This document shows, in pieces, positions 7,668 to 16,156 of a stretch of DNA of 64,000 nucleotides. Source of the DNA: BQJD01 sp965652415. GTDB taxonomy: Bacteria > Pseudomonadota > Gammaproteobacteria > Arenicellales > CAJQKF01. The notes beneath the pieces are model-generated. The model was not told the DNA's origin. It worked only from the letters and a program-made list of their open reading frames with translations, and made no database searches. The DNA lies in NCBI GenBank assembly GCA_965652415.1, contig CBFGVH010000003.1:1-64000 (forward strand), given 5' to 3'. The translations under genes were made by a program, and so were the position numbers. Position 1 is the stretch's first letter, and every line of letters starts with the position of its first letter.

Positions 7668-9650
7668 TCAGCGCGCGAGCAGGGCGCGAATGGACGCCAG
7701 GTGGGCGCGCCCGGCGTTTCGCACCCGCTCGTCGTCTGCCTCGCCGTCTCGCTCGAACTCGAGGTCCTCTGCCGGCAGCTCGTCGATGAACCGGCTCGGC
7801 CGGCAGTCGATGATCTCGCCGTAGCGCCGCCTCGACGACGGCCACGACAGGGTCAGGTGCTTGCGCGCGCGGGTGATGCCGACGTAGAACAGCCGCCGCT
7901 CCTCCTCCACGCCCGCCTCGCCGGTGCTGTTGGCGTGGGGCAGCAGGTCGTCGCTGACGCCGACCAGGAAGACGTGGTCGAACTCCAGGCCCTTGGCCGC
8001 GTGCAGGGTCATCAGGCGGACCTTGTCGTCGTCGACCTCGTCGTCTTCGCGGCGATCGAGCATGTCGGTGAGGACCAGGGTGCGCACGGCGTCGGCGAGG
8101 CCGCCGTCGCCGTCCCCCGAACGCGACACCCGTTCCAGCCACTGGCGCAGTTCCTGCACGTTCTGCCAGCGGCGCTCGGCGGCCTCGTCGGAATCGGACT
8201 CATCGAGCAGCCACTGCCGGTAGCCGATTTCCTCGAGCAGGTCGTCGATGAGCTCGCCGGGGGGCGCGGACTCGGCGAAGTCCCGGAAACGGACGATGAG
8301 CCCGGCGAAGGCTTCGACGCTGGCCCGGGCCCGGGGCGGCAGCGCATCCACCACCGCAGATTCGAGCATCGCCTCGGCCGCGGTCATGCGCCGCGCGCGC
8401 GCCGCCTCGCCCAGCTTCTCCAGGGTGCCGGCGCCGATGCCGCGGCGGGGAGCGTTGACGATGCGCATCAACGCGCTGTCGTCGGCGGGGTTGGCGATCA
8501 GCCGCAGGTAGGCCATCAGGTCGCGGACTTCGGTTCGGTCGAAGAACGACTGGCCGCCGCTCAGCTGGTACGGCACCCGCATCTGCATGAGCCTTTGCTC
8601 GAAGATCCGGGACTGGTGGTTCGAGCGGTACAGGATGGCGAAGTCGCCGTAGCGGGCGCGGCGCTGGAAGTGCGCCGACATCAGCTCCGAGACCACCTGG
8701 TCGGCCTCGCGCATCTCGTTGGCGCAGACCAGCACGCGGACCGGGTCCCCGGGTCCGAGCTCGCTCCACAGGGTCTTCTCGAACGTGCGTCGATTGTTGC
8801 GGATCAGGTGGTTGGCAAGCTTGAGGATGCGGCCGCGCGAGCGGTAGTTCTGCTCCAGCTTGATGACCTCGAGATCCGGGAAGTCCTGGGCGAGGCGTGC
8901 CAGGTTCTCCGGCATCGCGCCGCGCCAGGCGTAGATGGACTGGTCGTCGTCGCCCACCACCACGAGGTTGCTCCCGTCTCCGGCGAGCAGCCGGACCAGC
9001 TCGTACTGGGCGGCGTTGGTGTCCTGGTACTCGTCCACCAGCAGGTGGCCGATGCGCTCGCGCCAGCGGCCGAGGAGTTCCTCGTCCTCGGCCAGCAGGT
9101 CGCGCGGCAGGCAGACCATGTCGTCGAGGTCGAGGGCGTTGAGCGCCCTCAGGTGGCGACGGTAGGCGGCGTCGATGCGGCCCAGGGACGAGCCCGGCGG
9201 CTCGGGCGCGCCGCGCGGCGCATTGCGCCAGGCCGACAGCGCCCCGGCCACCGCGTCGGCGGCCGACGGGTCGGTGCCGAACTCGCGCGCCAAGAGGTCG
9301 GCGATGATGGCGCGGCTGTCGGCCGGGCCGACGATGCTGAACGACGGCGTGAGCCCGGCGCGCCCGTGTTCGCGGCGCAGGATGCGCATGCCCAGGCGAT
9401 GGAAGGTCGAGATACCCGCCCCTTCGGCGCGCGCACCGGCCAGGGCCGTCACCCGCGCCTTCATCTCGCGCGCCGCCTTGTTGGTGAACGTGACCGCGAC
9501 GATGCCGGCCGGGTCCACCGCGCGCTCGTCGATCAGCCAGGCGATGCGGCGGGTGATCACTCCGGTCTTGCCGCTGCCGGCACCGGCGAGCACCAGTGCG
9601 GGCGAACCTTCGTGGGTGACGGCCTTTCTCTGGGCGGGGTTGAGCTTCAT
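7668..9650 (-). CDS. rep: UvrD/Rep-family DNA helicase, Rep type
   Basis: 660 residues, near the 673 of E. coli Rep. Superfamily 1A 3'-5' helicase that helps replication forks past bound proteins. Motifs in order: Walker A AGAGSGKT near residue 25, FTNKAAREM, Walker B LLVDEYQDTNAAQY, GDDDQSIYAWRGA, EQNYRS, MTLHAAKGLEFDHVFLVG and VGITRARK. The short C-terminus without the UvrD tail and the start MKLNPAQRKAV favour Rep over UvrD. It lies 139 bases upstream of petA on the same strand and is divergent from the DUF192 gene. Confidence 0.93.
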   Translation of the reverse strand: MKLNPAQRKAVTHEGSPALVLAGAGSGKTGVITRRIAWLIDERAVDPAGIVAVTFTNKAAREMKARVTALAGARAEGAGISTFHRLGMRILRREHGRAGLTPSFSIVGPADSRAIIADLLAREFGTDPSAADAVAGALSAWRNAPRGAPEPPGSSLGRIDAAYRRHLRALNALDLDDMVCLPRDLLAEDEELLGRWRERIGHLLVDEYQDTNAAQYELVRLLAGDGSNLVVVGDDDQSIYAWRGAMPENLARLAQDFPDLEVIKLEQNYRSRGRILKLANHLIRNNRRTFEKTLWSELGPGDPVRVLVCANEMREADQVVSELMSAHFQRRARYGDFAILYRSNHQSRIFEQRLMQMRVPYQLSGGQSFFDRTEVRDLMAYLRLIANPADDSALMRIVNAPRRGIGAGTLEKLGEAARARRMTAAEAMLESAVVDALPPRARASVEAFAGLIVRFRDFAESAPPGELIDDLLEEIGYRQWLLDESDSDEAAERRWQNVQELRQWLERVSRSGDGDGGLADAVRTLVLTDMLDRREDDEVDDDKVRLMTLHAAKGLEFDHVFLVGVSDDLLPHANSTGEAGVEEERRLFYVGITRARKHLTLSWPSSRRRYGEIIDCRPSRFIDELPAEDLEFERDGEADDERVRNAGRAHLASIRALLAR

Positions 9651-9714
9651 GGTCGGGCGGGCAAAAAGGTCCCGAGTCTAGTGCACCGGGCCGCCGATAA
9701 TCACCCCCTTTCGC

Positions 9715-9740
9715 GGCGCTTGGCAGGCTCCTACAGTGCC
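9715..9740. repeat. Isolated half copy of the window's REP-like repeat
   Basis: This stretch contains the core GGCAGGCTCCTACAGTGCCA, which is shared with the repeat units at 21410-21615 and 53200-53411 as its reverse complement or directly. It lies between the divergent rep and DUF192 genes. Only one half of the paired unit is present. Confidence 0.7.
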
Positions 9741-9898
9741 ATGGCTCTCGCGCGTGATTGCGTCGGCGGAAACATCACCCGAAAAAGAATCGCCGCCAAG
9801 GCCGGGCCCCACCGTGCCCTGCAGGCGATCGAGTTGAATCGCACCGGAGGCGCCGCGATAATCGAACCGGCCGTCCCACCGAACCCGAACCCATCGCG

Positions 9899-10399
9899 AT
9901 GCCCCGTCTGCCCCGAGCACTCGTCTTCGCCTGCCTGTTCATCGGCATGATGCTCGGCGCACTGCCGGCGCGCGCGGCGGGCGTCGCCGAGGTGGACATC
10001 GGCGGGGAGACGTTCACCCTGGAACTCGCCCTCGACGCGGCGGCGCGCAGCCAGGGCCTGATGTACCGCGACCACATCGCCGCCGACGGCGGCATGCTGT
10101 TCGTGTTTCCCAACGTCGCCCGGCGGCACTTCTGGATGAAGAACTGCCTGGTCGACATGGACATCCTGTTCCTCGACGACGGCGGCGTCATTACCACCAT
10201 CATGGAGATGTACGCGGAGCCGCCGCGCGGCGAGAACGAATCGATCGCCGCCTACCATGCCAGGCTGCCGCGCTATCCGAGCGGCGCGCCGGTGCGTTAC
10301 GCGATCGAACTCAGGCACGGCACGGCCGAACGGCTCGGCCTCGGCACCGGGATGCGGCTGGACCTCGACCGCGAGGCACTGGTGTCGCAGGCGAGGTAG
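9899..10399 (+). CDS. DUF192 family secreted protein
   Basis: 166 residues from the ATG at 9899; the upstream extension of the frame has no signal peptide and was rejected. The N-terminus (RALVFACLFIGMMLGALPARA) is a signal peptide with cleavage after ARA. The rest is a DUF192 domain, recognised by SQGLMYRD, GMLFVFPNV, FWMKNCLVDMDILFLD and IELRHGTAERLGL. DUF192 proteins are small beta-barrel proteins of unsettled function. It is convergent with the DUF255 gene (17 bases apart). Confidence 0.88.
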   Translation: MPRLPRALVFACLFIGMMLGALPARAAGVAEVDIGGETFTLELALDAAARSQGLMYRDHIAADGGMLFVFPNVARRHFWMKNCLVDMDILFLDDGGVITTIMEMYAEPPRGENESIAAYHARLPRYPSGAPVRYAIELRHGTAERLGLGTGMRLDLDREALVSQAR

Positions 10400-10416
10400 G
10401 CGTCCGGCAGGCCCCG

Positions 10417-12276
10417 TCAGCGCGCGGCGGCCAGGCGATTCAGCGCGCGGATGTGGGTGGCGTGGAAGAACGCGTTGGCGGCCACGGCCTCGAAGGCGCG
10501 GTTCAGGCTCTGCCGGGCCAGGTCCACCAGGGCTTCGTCGTCCGACGCGAGCCCCATGGTCAGCGCGAGGTCGGCGAGCACCGCCGGCGGGGCCTCGAGC
10601 GGGCTGTCGTTGACGAGCTCGCGCGGCGGCTCCGGCGCCAGCAATCCGTCCTCGCCCAGGCGCCAGCCGTTGCCGACCCGGAAGCGGGCGAAGGCGGCCA
10701 CGAGTATCTCGCGGGCGAGGGCCGCGTCCGCCTCGTTTCCGGTCAGTCGGGCATGGTCCCACAGTCCGCGGGCGACGAAGGCGTAGTCCTCGAGCGAGGC
10801 GCTGCCGACCTCGGCGCCGTTCGCCCGCGCCCGCGCAAGGCGCCCGTCGCGCCAGAGTTCGCCGACGAGATAGTCCCGTATGTGCCGCGCCGTGTCGGCG
10901 TAGGCCGGCTCGTCCAGTCGCAGGGCGGCCTCGCTGAACGCGGACAATGCCAGGCCGTTCCAGCCGGCCAGCAGCTTGTCGTCCGCCGGCAGGCGGCGGC
11001 GTGCGCGCTCGGCCATCAACCGTTCGCGGGCGGAAGCGACGAGCGCCGCCGCGGCGGCCTCGTCGAGGTTCATGTTGCGCGCCACGTGGGTCAGCGGACG
11101 ATGGCAGCGAAGGTGGTGCCCCGCCGCCAGGACCGGCACCCCCGAGATGTCGCAGTGGGCGCGAACCACGCGCAGTTCGCGATCATCGAGGACCCGCTCG
11201 AGGGCTTCGTCGCTGTAGAGATAGTAACCGCCCTCGACGCCATCGCCGTCCACGGCCGACAGCGAGGCGATCATCGCGCCGGCGGCCGAAGCGAGTTCAC
11301 GGCGCATGAAGTCGAGCGTGGCGCGGGCGACGGCCGCGTAGTCGCGCTCCTCGAACATCGGCGCCGCGCGCAGGTAGACGAGCGCCAACTGGGCGTTGTC
11401 GTAGAGCATCTTCTCGAAATGAGGCGTGTCCCACCCGGGGTCGACCACGTAGCGGAAGAAACCGCCGCCGACGTGGTCGAACAATCCTCCCTCGGCCATG
11501 GCGTCGAGCGTGGTCCTCACGAGCTCGCGGACCGCCTCGCGACCGTCGCGGCCGGCGAGGTCCACCAGGTAGTCAAGGGCCGGCGCCTGCGGAAACTTGT
11601 TCGGACCGCCGAAGCCGCCCTGGAAGTCGTCGTGCAGCGCGAGCGCCTGCTCGACGAACACCTGCTCCAGGGCCCGGGCGGCGCCGCCGTCGACCAAGGC
11701 GGCGGCATCGGGCAGATCCCGCTCGCCCGCCCGCGCCGCGAGGCCCGCGAGGCGTTCGCGCTGCTCCGTCCACAGGACGTGCATGCGATCGATGGCCTCG
11801 CCGAACTCGCCGGCGGGCATGTACAGGACGGCGAACAGCGGATGCCCGTCCGGGGTCACGAACACGTTGAGAGGCCAGCCCGAGCGCCCCAGGAGCTGCT
11901 CGGCGAACTCCGACAGGCGCGCGTCCAGTGCCGGTTCGAGTTCGCGGTCGACCTTTACCGGTATGAAGCGTTCGTTGATGCGCGCGGCGATGTCGGCGTT
12001 GCGAAAGCTCTCGCGCTGCATCACGTGGCACCAGTGGCAGGAGAAGTAGCCGACCGACACCAGCAGCAGCCGATCTCCTGCACGGGCCTCGGCCAGCGCG
12101 CGCTCGTTCCACTCGCGCCAGGCGACCGGATCGTCGGCGTGCAAGGCGAGGTAGGGAGAAGGGTGGTCGCGAAGGGGGCTGGCGGCCGCGTTCGCCGCCA
12201 GCAGCGCCAGCAGCGCGAACGCCGCCAGCGCCGTCGTCCGGCGCGCGCGTGAGGCCGAGACGACGACGCCGAACAC
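10417..12276 (-). CDS. Thioredoxin-domain DUF255 (YyaL/SSP411-type) protein, exported
   Basis: 619 residues. The N-terminal thioredoxin-like domain opens with HPSPYLALHADDPVAW and contains CHWC (C80, C83) in YFSCHWCHVMQRESF, followed by VKVDRELEPALD; the remainder is an (alpha/alpha)6-barrel-like region with FDHVGGGFFRYVVD and FEKMLYDNAQLA. These are hallmarks of the YyaL / spermatogenesis-associated protein 20 family, of uncertain function. Unlike typical members, residues 11-33 form a signal peptide (TTALAAFALLALLAANAAAS), so the domain is probably periplasmic. It starts 4 bases after the TAXI protein gene ends. Confidence 0.88.
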   Translation of the reverse strand: MFGVVVSASRARRTTALAAFALLALLAANAAASPLRDHPSPYLALHADDPVAWREWNERALAEARAGDRLLLVSVGYFSCHWCHVMQRESFRNADIAARINERFIPVKVDRELEPALDARLSEFAEQLLGRSGWPLNVFVTPDGHPLFAVLYMPAGEFGEAIDRMHVLWTEQRERLAGLAARAGERDLPDAAALVDGGAARALEQVFVEQALALHDDFQGGFGGPNKFPQAPALDYLVDLAGRDGREAVRELVRTTLDAMAEGGLFDHVGGGFFRYVVDPGWDTPHFEKMLYDNAQLALVYLRAAPMFEERDYAAVARATLDFMRRELASAAGAMIASLSAVDGDGVEGGYYLYSDEALERVLDDRELRVVRAHCDISGVPVLAAGHHLRCHRPLTHVARNMNLDEAAAAALVASARERLMAERARRRLPADDKLLAGWNGLALSAFSEAALRLDEPAYADTARHIRDYLVGELWRDGRLARARANGAEVGSASLEDYAFVARGLWDHARLTGNEADAALAREILVAAFARFRVGNGWRLGEDGLLAPEPPRELVNDSPLEAPPAVLADLALTMGLASDDEALVDLARQSLNRAFEAVAANAFFHATHIRALNRLAAAR

Positions 12277-12280
12277 GCGG

Positions 12281-13264
12281 TTACTGCAAGGCGTTGTTGA
12301 CCGCCTGCGAGGCCTTGTCGACGGTGTCGAGCAGTTTCTCGGTGGCGCTCTCGCTCACCGAGCGGATCTTGCCTACCATGTCCTTGTACCAGTCGGCATC
12401 GGGCTCGAAGCCGCCCTCGTGCTCGCGAAGCAGTGCGAGCTGCTCCTCGAGGGTCGTCTTGTCGGAGACGTCTTCGCGCGAGGGATCACCGGTCATCACC
12501 ACCACCTGGGTGCAGGTGGTGGTCAGCGTGCGCGGCGTGCCGAACCCGCCCCAGGTTTCCTCGACCGGCACCGTGTCGACGTTGTAGATCATGTTGCCGT
12601 CGACCTCCTGGCGCAGCATCGAGCGGTCGCCGACGCCGATCCACAGCAGCTTGTGCTCCTTGATCTGGCGGAACAGCTGGTTGCTGGTATCAGGCATCTG
12701 CACGAAGAAGGCGACGTCCGCCTCGCCGTTGGCGACCGCGTTGATGGCGGCATCGGTGGAGTCGTGATGGGTGATATTCTCAGCCGCCGACAGGGCCTCG
12801 TTGATGGACTGGATGAACTCGAAGGTCTTGGTCGACCCGGACTCGGCGCCCGGAAGAGCCACCCGCATGCGCCGGGCGAGCGACATCATGTTGCCCCAGC
12901 CGTCGCCGTCCTGGCTGCCGGCGATGCCTTCGTTGGCGGTCACGGCGAACAGGCACTCGCGCACCCCGGTGGGCACCGCGACCACCTTGCCGGGATCCTG
13001 CGCGTTCATCAGGGCAAAGACGTCCCCCTGGCCGAGGGCCACCACCATCGGGTTCTCGACGATGGCGTTGAAGTTGCCGGCCGAGCCCTTGCCGGGCTTG
13101 AGGGGATAGCGGAACAGGGCGCCTTGCAGCACCTCGTGAACCTTCGGCCCGATGTCGTTGTAGTAGGCGCCCGAGGTGCCGCCGGTCAGCAGCTCGTCAG
13201 CGGACGCGGCGGCGCCGAGGGTCAGCGCGAGACCGGCGGCGAGAACGGTAGTGGCATGTTTCAC
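12281..13264 (-). CDS. TAXI-type periplasmic solute-binding protein (orphan)
   Basis: 327 residues from a GTG start at 13262-13264, preceded by GAGGAG nine bases upstream; the ATG of the longer frame has no such support and would put the signal peptide inside the protein. After the leader (KHATTVLAAGLALTLGAAASA) comes LLTGGTSGAYYNDIGPKV, the opening typical of TAXI binding proteins of TRAP transporters, then GSAGNFNAI and a long substrate lobe. The last 30 residues look like an amphipathic helix (SESATEKLLDTVDKASQAV). No TRAP membrane subunit is present in the window. The ligand is unknown. Confidence 0.72.
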   Translation of the reverse strand: MKHATTVLAAGLALTLGAAASADELLTGGTSGAYYNDIGPKVHEVLQGALFRYPLKPGKGSAGNFNAIVENPMVVALGQGDVFALMNAQDPGKVVAVPTGVRECLFAVTANEGIAGSQDGDGWGNMMSLARRMRVALPGAESGSTKTFEFIQSINEALSAAENITHHDSTDAAINAVANGEADVAFFVQMPDTSNQLFRQIKEHKLLWIGVGDRSMLRQEVDGNMIYNVDTVPVEETWGGFGTPRTLTTTCTQVVVMTGDPSREDVSDKTTLEEQLALLREHEGGFEPDADWYKDMVGKIRSVSESATEKLLDTVDKASQAVNNALQ

Positions 13265-13316
13265 GGGTTGCAGCTCCTCGATGATGTATGACTGGTGGTT
13301 CTGGCGGCGACCGACC

Positions 13317-13910
13317 CTACTGGTAGGCCCCGCTCGCCGCGGATTCCTCGCCGCCCTGGACACCCGCTTCCACGGCGGCGTCGGCGGTGCCGGAGACTTC
13401 CCCGGGGGCGGCCGTCGGCTCGGCGGCGGGCGCCAGGTAGCCGGCGGTCTCGAGCTCGGCGACGAGGTCGTCGCGGTCGTAGCCGAACACCGGGACTTCC
13501 CCGACCATCAGCACCGGAACGCGGAACTCGCCGGTGCTTTCGCGCAGGCGCCGCTGGTTGTCGATGTCGCTCTCGACGTTGATCTCCTCGTAGGGCAGCT
13601 GGCGGTCGTCGAGGAACCAGCGCACGAAATCGCAAGGATCGCAGCGCGGCACCGTGAACAGCACCAGCGGCCGCGACTCGGAGGCCGCCTGGATGCGCTC
13701 GTCGTCGCCCACCTCGGTCGAGGTCACGGTCTCGCCGCTTTGCGGATCCTCTATGGTGCGGGTCTCGAAGCTGGCACCGTCCGCCGGCGGCTGGTCCTGG
13801 TAGGTGACGTTGCCGTACTGGTCGACCACCTTGTACAGGGTGCGCTGCGCCGCCGCCGGCCACGCGGCCATGGCCAGGACGATGAGGAATGCGGTCAGCG
13901 CTGGTTTCAT
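13317..13910 (-). CDS. Exported DUF4124-glutaredoxin domain protein
   Basis: 197 residues. A signal peptide (AFLIVLAMAAWPAAA) is followed by a DUF4124 segment (LYKVVDQYGNVTYQDQPP, residues 25-42), then a glutaredoxin-like fold from about residue 80 with the active-site pair C90-D-P-C93 and the cis-Pro loop RVPVLMVGEVPVFGY. The last 40 residues are Ala/Glu/Gly-rich and probably disordered. It is likely a periplasmic thiol-disulfide protein; whether glutathione is its partner cannot be told. It lies 52 bases upstream of the TAXI protein and 30 downstream of prlC. Confidence 0.82.
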   Translation of the reverse strand: MKPALTAFLIVLAMAAWPAAAQRTLYKVVDQYGNVTYQDQPPADGASFETRTIEDPQSGETVTSTEVGDDERIQAASESRPLVLFTVPRCDPCDFVRWFLDDRQLPYEEINVESDIDNQRRLRESTGEFRVPVLMVGEVPVFGYDRDDLVAELETAGYLAPAAEPTAAPGEVSGTADAAVEAGVQGGEESAASGAYQ

Positions 13911-13940
13911 CGGCGACCCTCGCGCGTGGTCATCGGGCGG

Positions 13941-15986
13941 TCAGGCGGCGAGCCCGCTGTGGCGGAGCAGCGCCTCGACATCGGGTTTGCGGCCGCGAAA
14001 CGCGACGAACAGGTCCATCGCGTCCCGGGCGCCGCCGGCTTCGAGTATGTTAACCAAAAACGACCGGCCCGTGTCGCGATCGAAGATGCCGGTTTCCTCG
14101 AACAGGCTGAAGGCGTCTGCCGAGAGCACCTCGGCCCACTTGTAGCTGTAGTAGCCGGCCGCGTAACCACCGCCGAAGATGTGCGAGAAGCCGTTGGCGA
14201 AGCGGTTGAACGGCGGCGGCGTGACGACCGCCACACGCTCGCGCACCGCGTCGAGGACGGACTGCACGCCCTGCCCCGCCGCCGGGTCGTATCCCGCGTG
14301 AAGCTCGAGATCGAACAGGGCGAACTCGATCTGCCTCAGCATCTGCATGGCCGCCTGGAAGTTGCGCGCGGCGCGCAGCCGCTCGAGCATGTCGGCCGGC
14401 AGCGGCTCGCCGGAGTCGACGTGCCCGGAGATCATGCCGAGCGCCTCGGGTTCGAAGCACCAGTTCTCCATGAACTGGCTCGGCAACTCGACCGCGTCCC
14501 AGGCCACGCCGTTGATGCCGGCAACGGCAGCGACGTCGACCCGGGTCAGCATGTGGTGCAGGCCGTGGCCGAACTCGTGAAACAGCGTGGTTACCTCGTC
14601 GTGGGTGAGCAGCGCCGGCCTGCCGCCGACCGGCGGCGTGAAGTTGCACACCAGGAAGGCCACCGGGTGCTGGATGGAGCCGCCCGCGAGACGGCGGCCG
14701 ATGCAGTCGGCCATCCAGGCGCCGCCGCGCTTGTGCGAGCGGGCGTAGAGGTCGACGTAGAAACGACCCCGCAATTCCCCGGACTCGTCCACGATCTCGA
14801 AGAACTTCACCGACTGGTGCCAGAGCTGGGCCCCGCGCGCCGGGCGCACGGTGACGCCGAACAGCCGGTTGACCACCGTGAACATCCCGTCCAGCACCCG
14901 CGGCAGGGGGAACCAGGGCCGCAACGCCTCCTCGCTGACCTGGTACCTGTCCTCCTTGAGTTTCTCCGAGTACCAGGCGAGGTCCCAGGCGTTGAGCGCG
15001 TCGACGCCGTAGCGCCGGGCGGCGAAATCCTTGAGTTCCCCGAGTTCGCGCCGCGCAGCCGGAAGCGAACGGTCGGCGAGATCGAGCAGGAAGGCGCGCA
15101 CCTCGTCGACCGAGGCGGCCATCTTCGATTCCAGCGAATACTGCGCGTAGTTTTCGAAGCCGAGCAGGGCCGCCTTCTCCTTGCGCAAGCGCAGGATCTC
15201 GTCCATCACCGGCGTGTTGTCGAAGCGCCCGGCGTCAGGTCCGATCTCGCTCGCGCGGGTGACGTAGGCCTCGTAGGCGAGGCGCCTGAGCTCGGCGTTG
15301 TCGGCGTAGGTGAGAAGCGGCACGTAAGAAGGCGCCTTGAGCGTGAACGTATAGCCCGACTCGCCCCGCGAGGCTGCCTCCTCGCGCGCCAGCTCGAGCG
15401 CCGACGCGGGCAGGCCGGCGACATCGTCGCCGTCGGCGACGTTGAGAGAGAACGCGTCGGTCGCGTCCAGCACGTTCTGGCTGAAGCGGTTGCAAAGGGT
15501 CGAAAGCTGCTCGCTGACAGCCTTGAAGCGGCGCCTGGCATCGCCTTTGAGCGCGACACCGCCGAGACGAAAATCGCGCAGGGCGTTGTCGACGGTCTTG
15601 CGACGGGCGTCGTCGAAGGCGGCGAAGTCATCGCCGCGCGAAACCGCCACGAAGCCGCGGTAGAGCCCCTCGTTCTGACCGAGATCGGTATAGAACGCCG
15701 TCAGCAGCTCCAGGCACTCGTCGTGAACGCGCCGCAGGCCCTCGCTGTCCATCACCGCGTTGAGGTGCGAAACCGGCGCCCACACCCGCTCGATCCGGTC
15801 CTCGATGTCCTCGAGCGGCGCGACGAAGTCGTCCCAGGTGGCATCGTCGCCGAGACGCTCGAGCTCGGCGACGCGCCGGGCGGCGTCGGACAAGACCGCC
15901 TCCACGGCCGGCCGGATATGGGTGACCTCGATGTCGGCGAAACGGGGCAGCGACGAGGTGTCGAGCAGGGGATTGATGGCGGTCAT
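13941..15986 (-). CDS. prlC: Oligopeptidase A (M3 family)
   Basis: 681 residues from the ATG at 15984-15986, which gives the family start MTAINPLLDTSSLPRFADI; the frame continues upstream into the gor promoter region and that part was rejected. Zinc metallopeptidase of the thimet oligopeptidase family, active in the cytoplasm on short peptides including cleaved signal peptides. The HEXXH site is LFHEFGHGLHHM, with the third zinc ligand Glu further on near the segment WDAVELPSQFMENW. Length matches E. coli PrlC (680). It is divergent from gor across 170 bases. Confidence 0.95.
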   Translation of the reverse strand: MTAINPLLDTSSLPRFADIEVTHIRPAVEAVLSDAARRVAELERLGDDATWDDFVAPLEDIEDRIERVWAPVSHLNAVMDSEGLRRVHDECLELLTAFYTDLGQNEGLYRGFVAVSRGDDFAAFDDARRKTVDNALRDFRLGGVALKGDARRRFKAVSEQLSTLCNRFSQNVLDATDAFSLNVADGDDVAGLPASALELAREEAASRGESGYTFTLKAPSYVPLLTYADNAELRRLAYEAYVTRASEIGPDAGRFDNTPVMDEILRLRKEKAALLGFENYAQYSLESKMAASVDEVRAFLLDLADRSLPAARRELGELKDFAARRYGVDALNAWDLAWYSEKLKEDRYQVSEEALRPWFPLPRVLDGMFTVVNRLFGVTVRPARGAQLWHQSVKFFEIVDESGELRGRFYVDLYARSHKRGGAWMADCIGRRLAGGSIQHPVAFLVCNFTPPVGGRPALLTHDEVTTLFHEFGHGLHHMLTRVDVAAVAGINGVAWDAVELPSQFMENWCFEPEALGMISGHVDSGEPLPADMLERLRAARNFQAAMQMLRQIEFALFDLELHAGYDPAAGQGVQSVLDAVRERVAVVTPPPFNRFANGFSHIFGGGYAAGYYSYKWAEVLSADAFSLFEETGIFDRDTGRSFLVNILEAGGARDAMDLFVAFRGRKPDVEALLRHSGLAA

Positions 15987-16156
15987 CGCGCTAAAGCCGG
16001 CCTGAAGGGGTTCTGACGACGGGCTGATTGCCAATACAATGCACTGCCGGCGGCACACGGGCGCCGCCGGCCTGTTCGACGCCGCCTGACCCACAGGGCC
16101 GAACAGTAACGTCCGGGACCCCGGGCCGAGATCCGCCCGTCGGGAAGAACGTCAGC

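Noticed and set aside
7005..9950. A 981-codon plus-strand open frame across rep and petA
   Set aside because: It lies opposite well-conserved genes, has low-complexity His/Arg/Gly/Asp-rich translation, and arises from the high GC content. The same applies to other long antisense frames, such as 10453-12252, 13176-16016 and 53554-56220.
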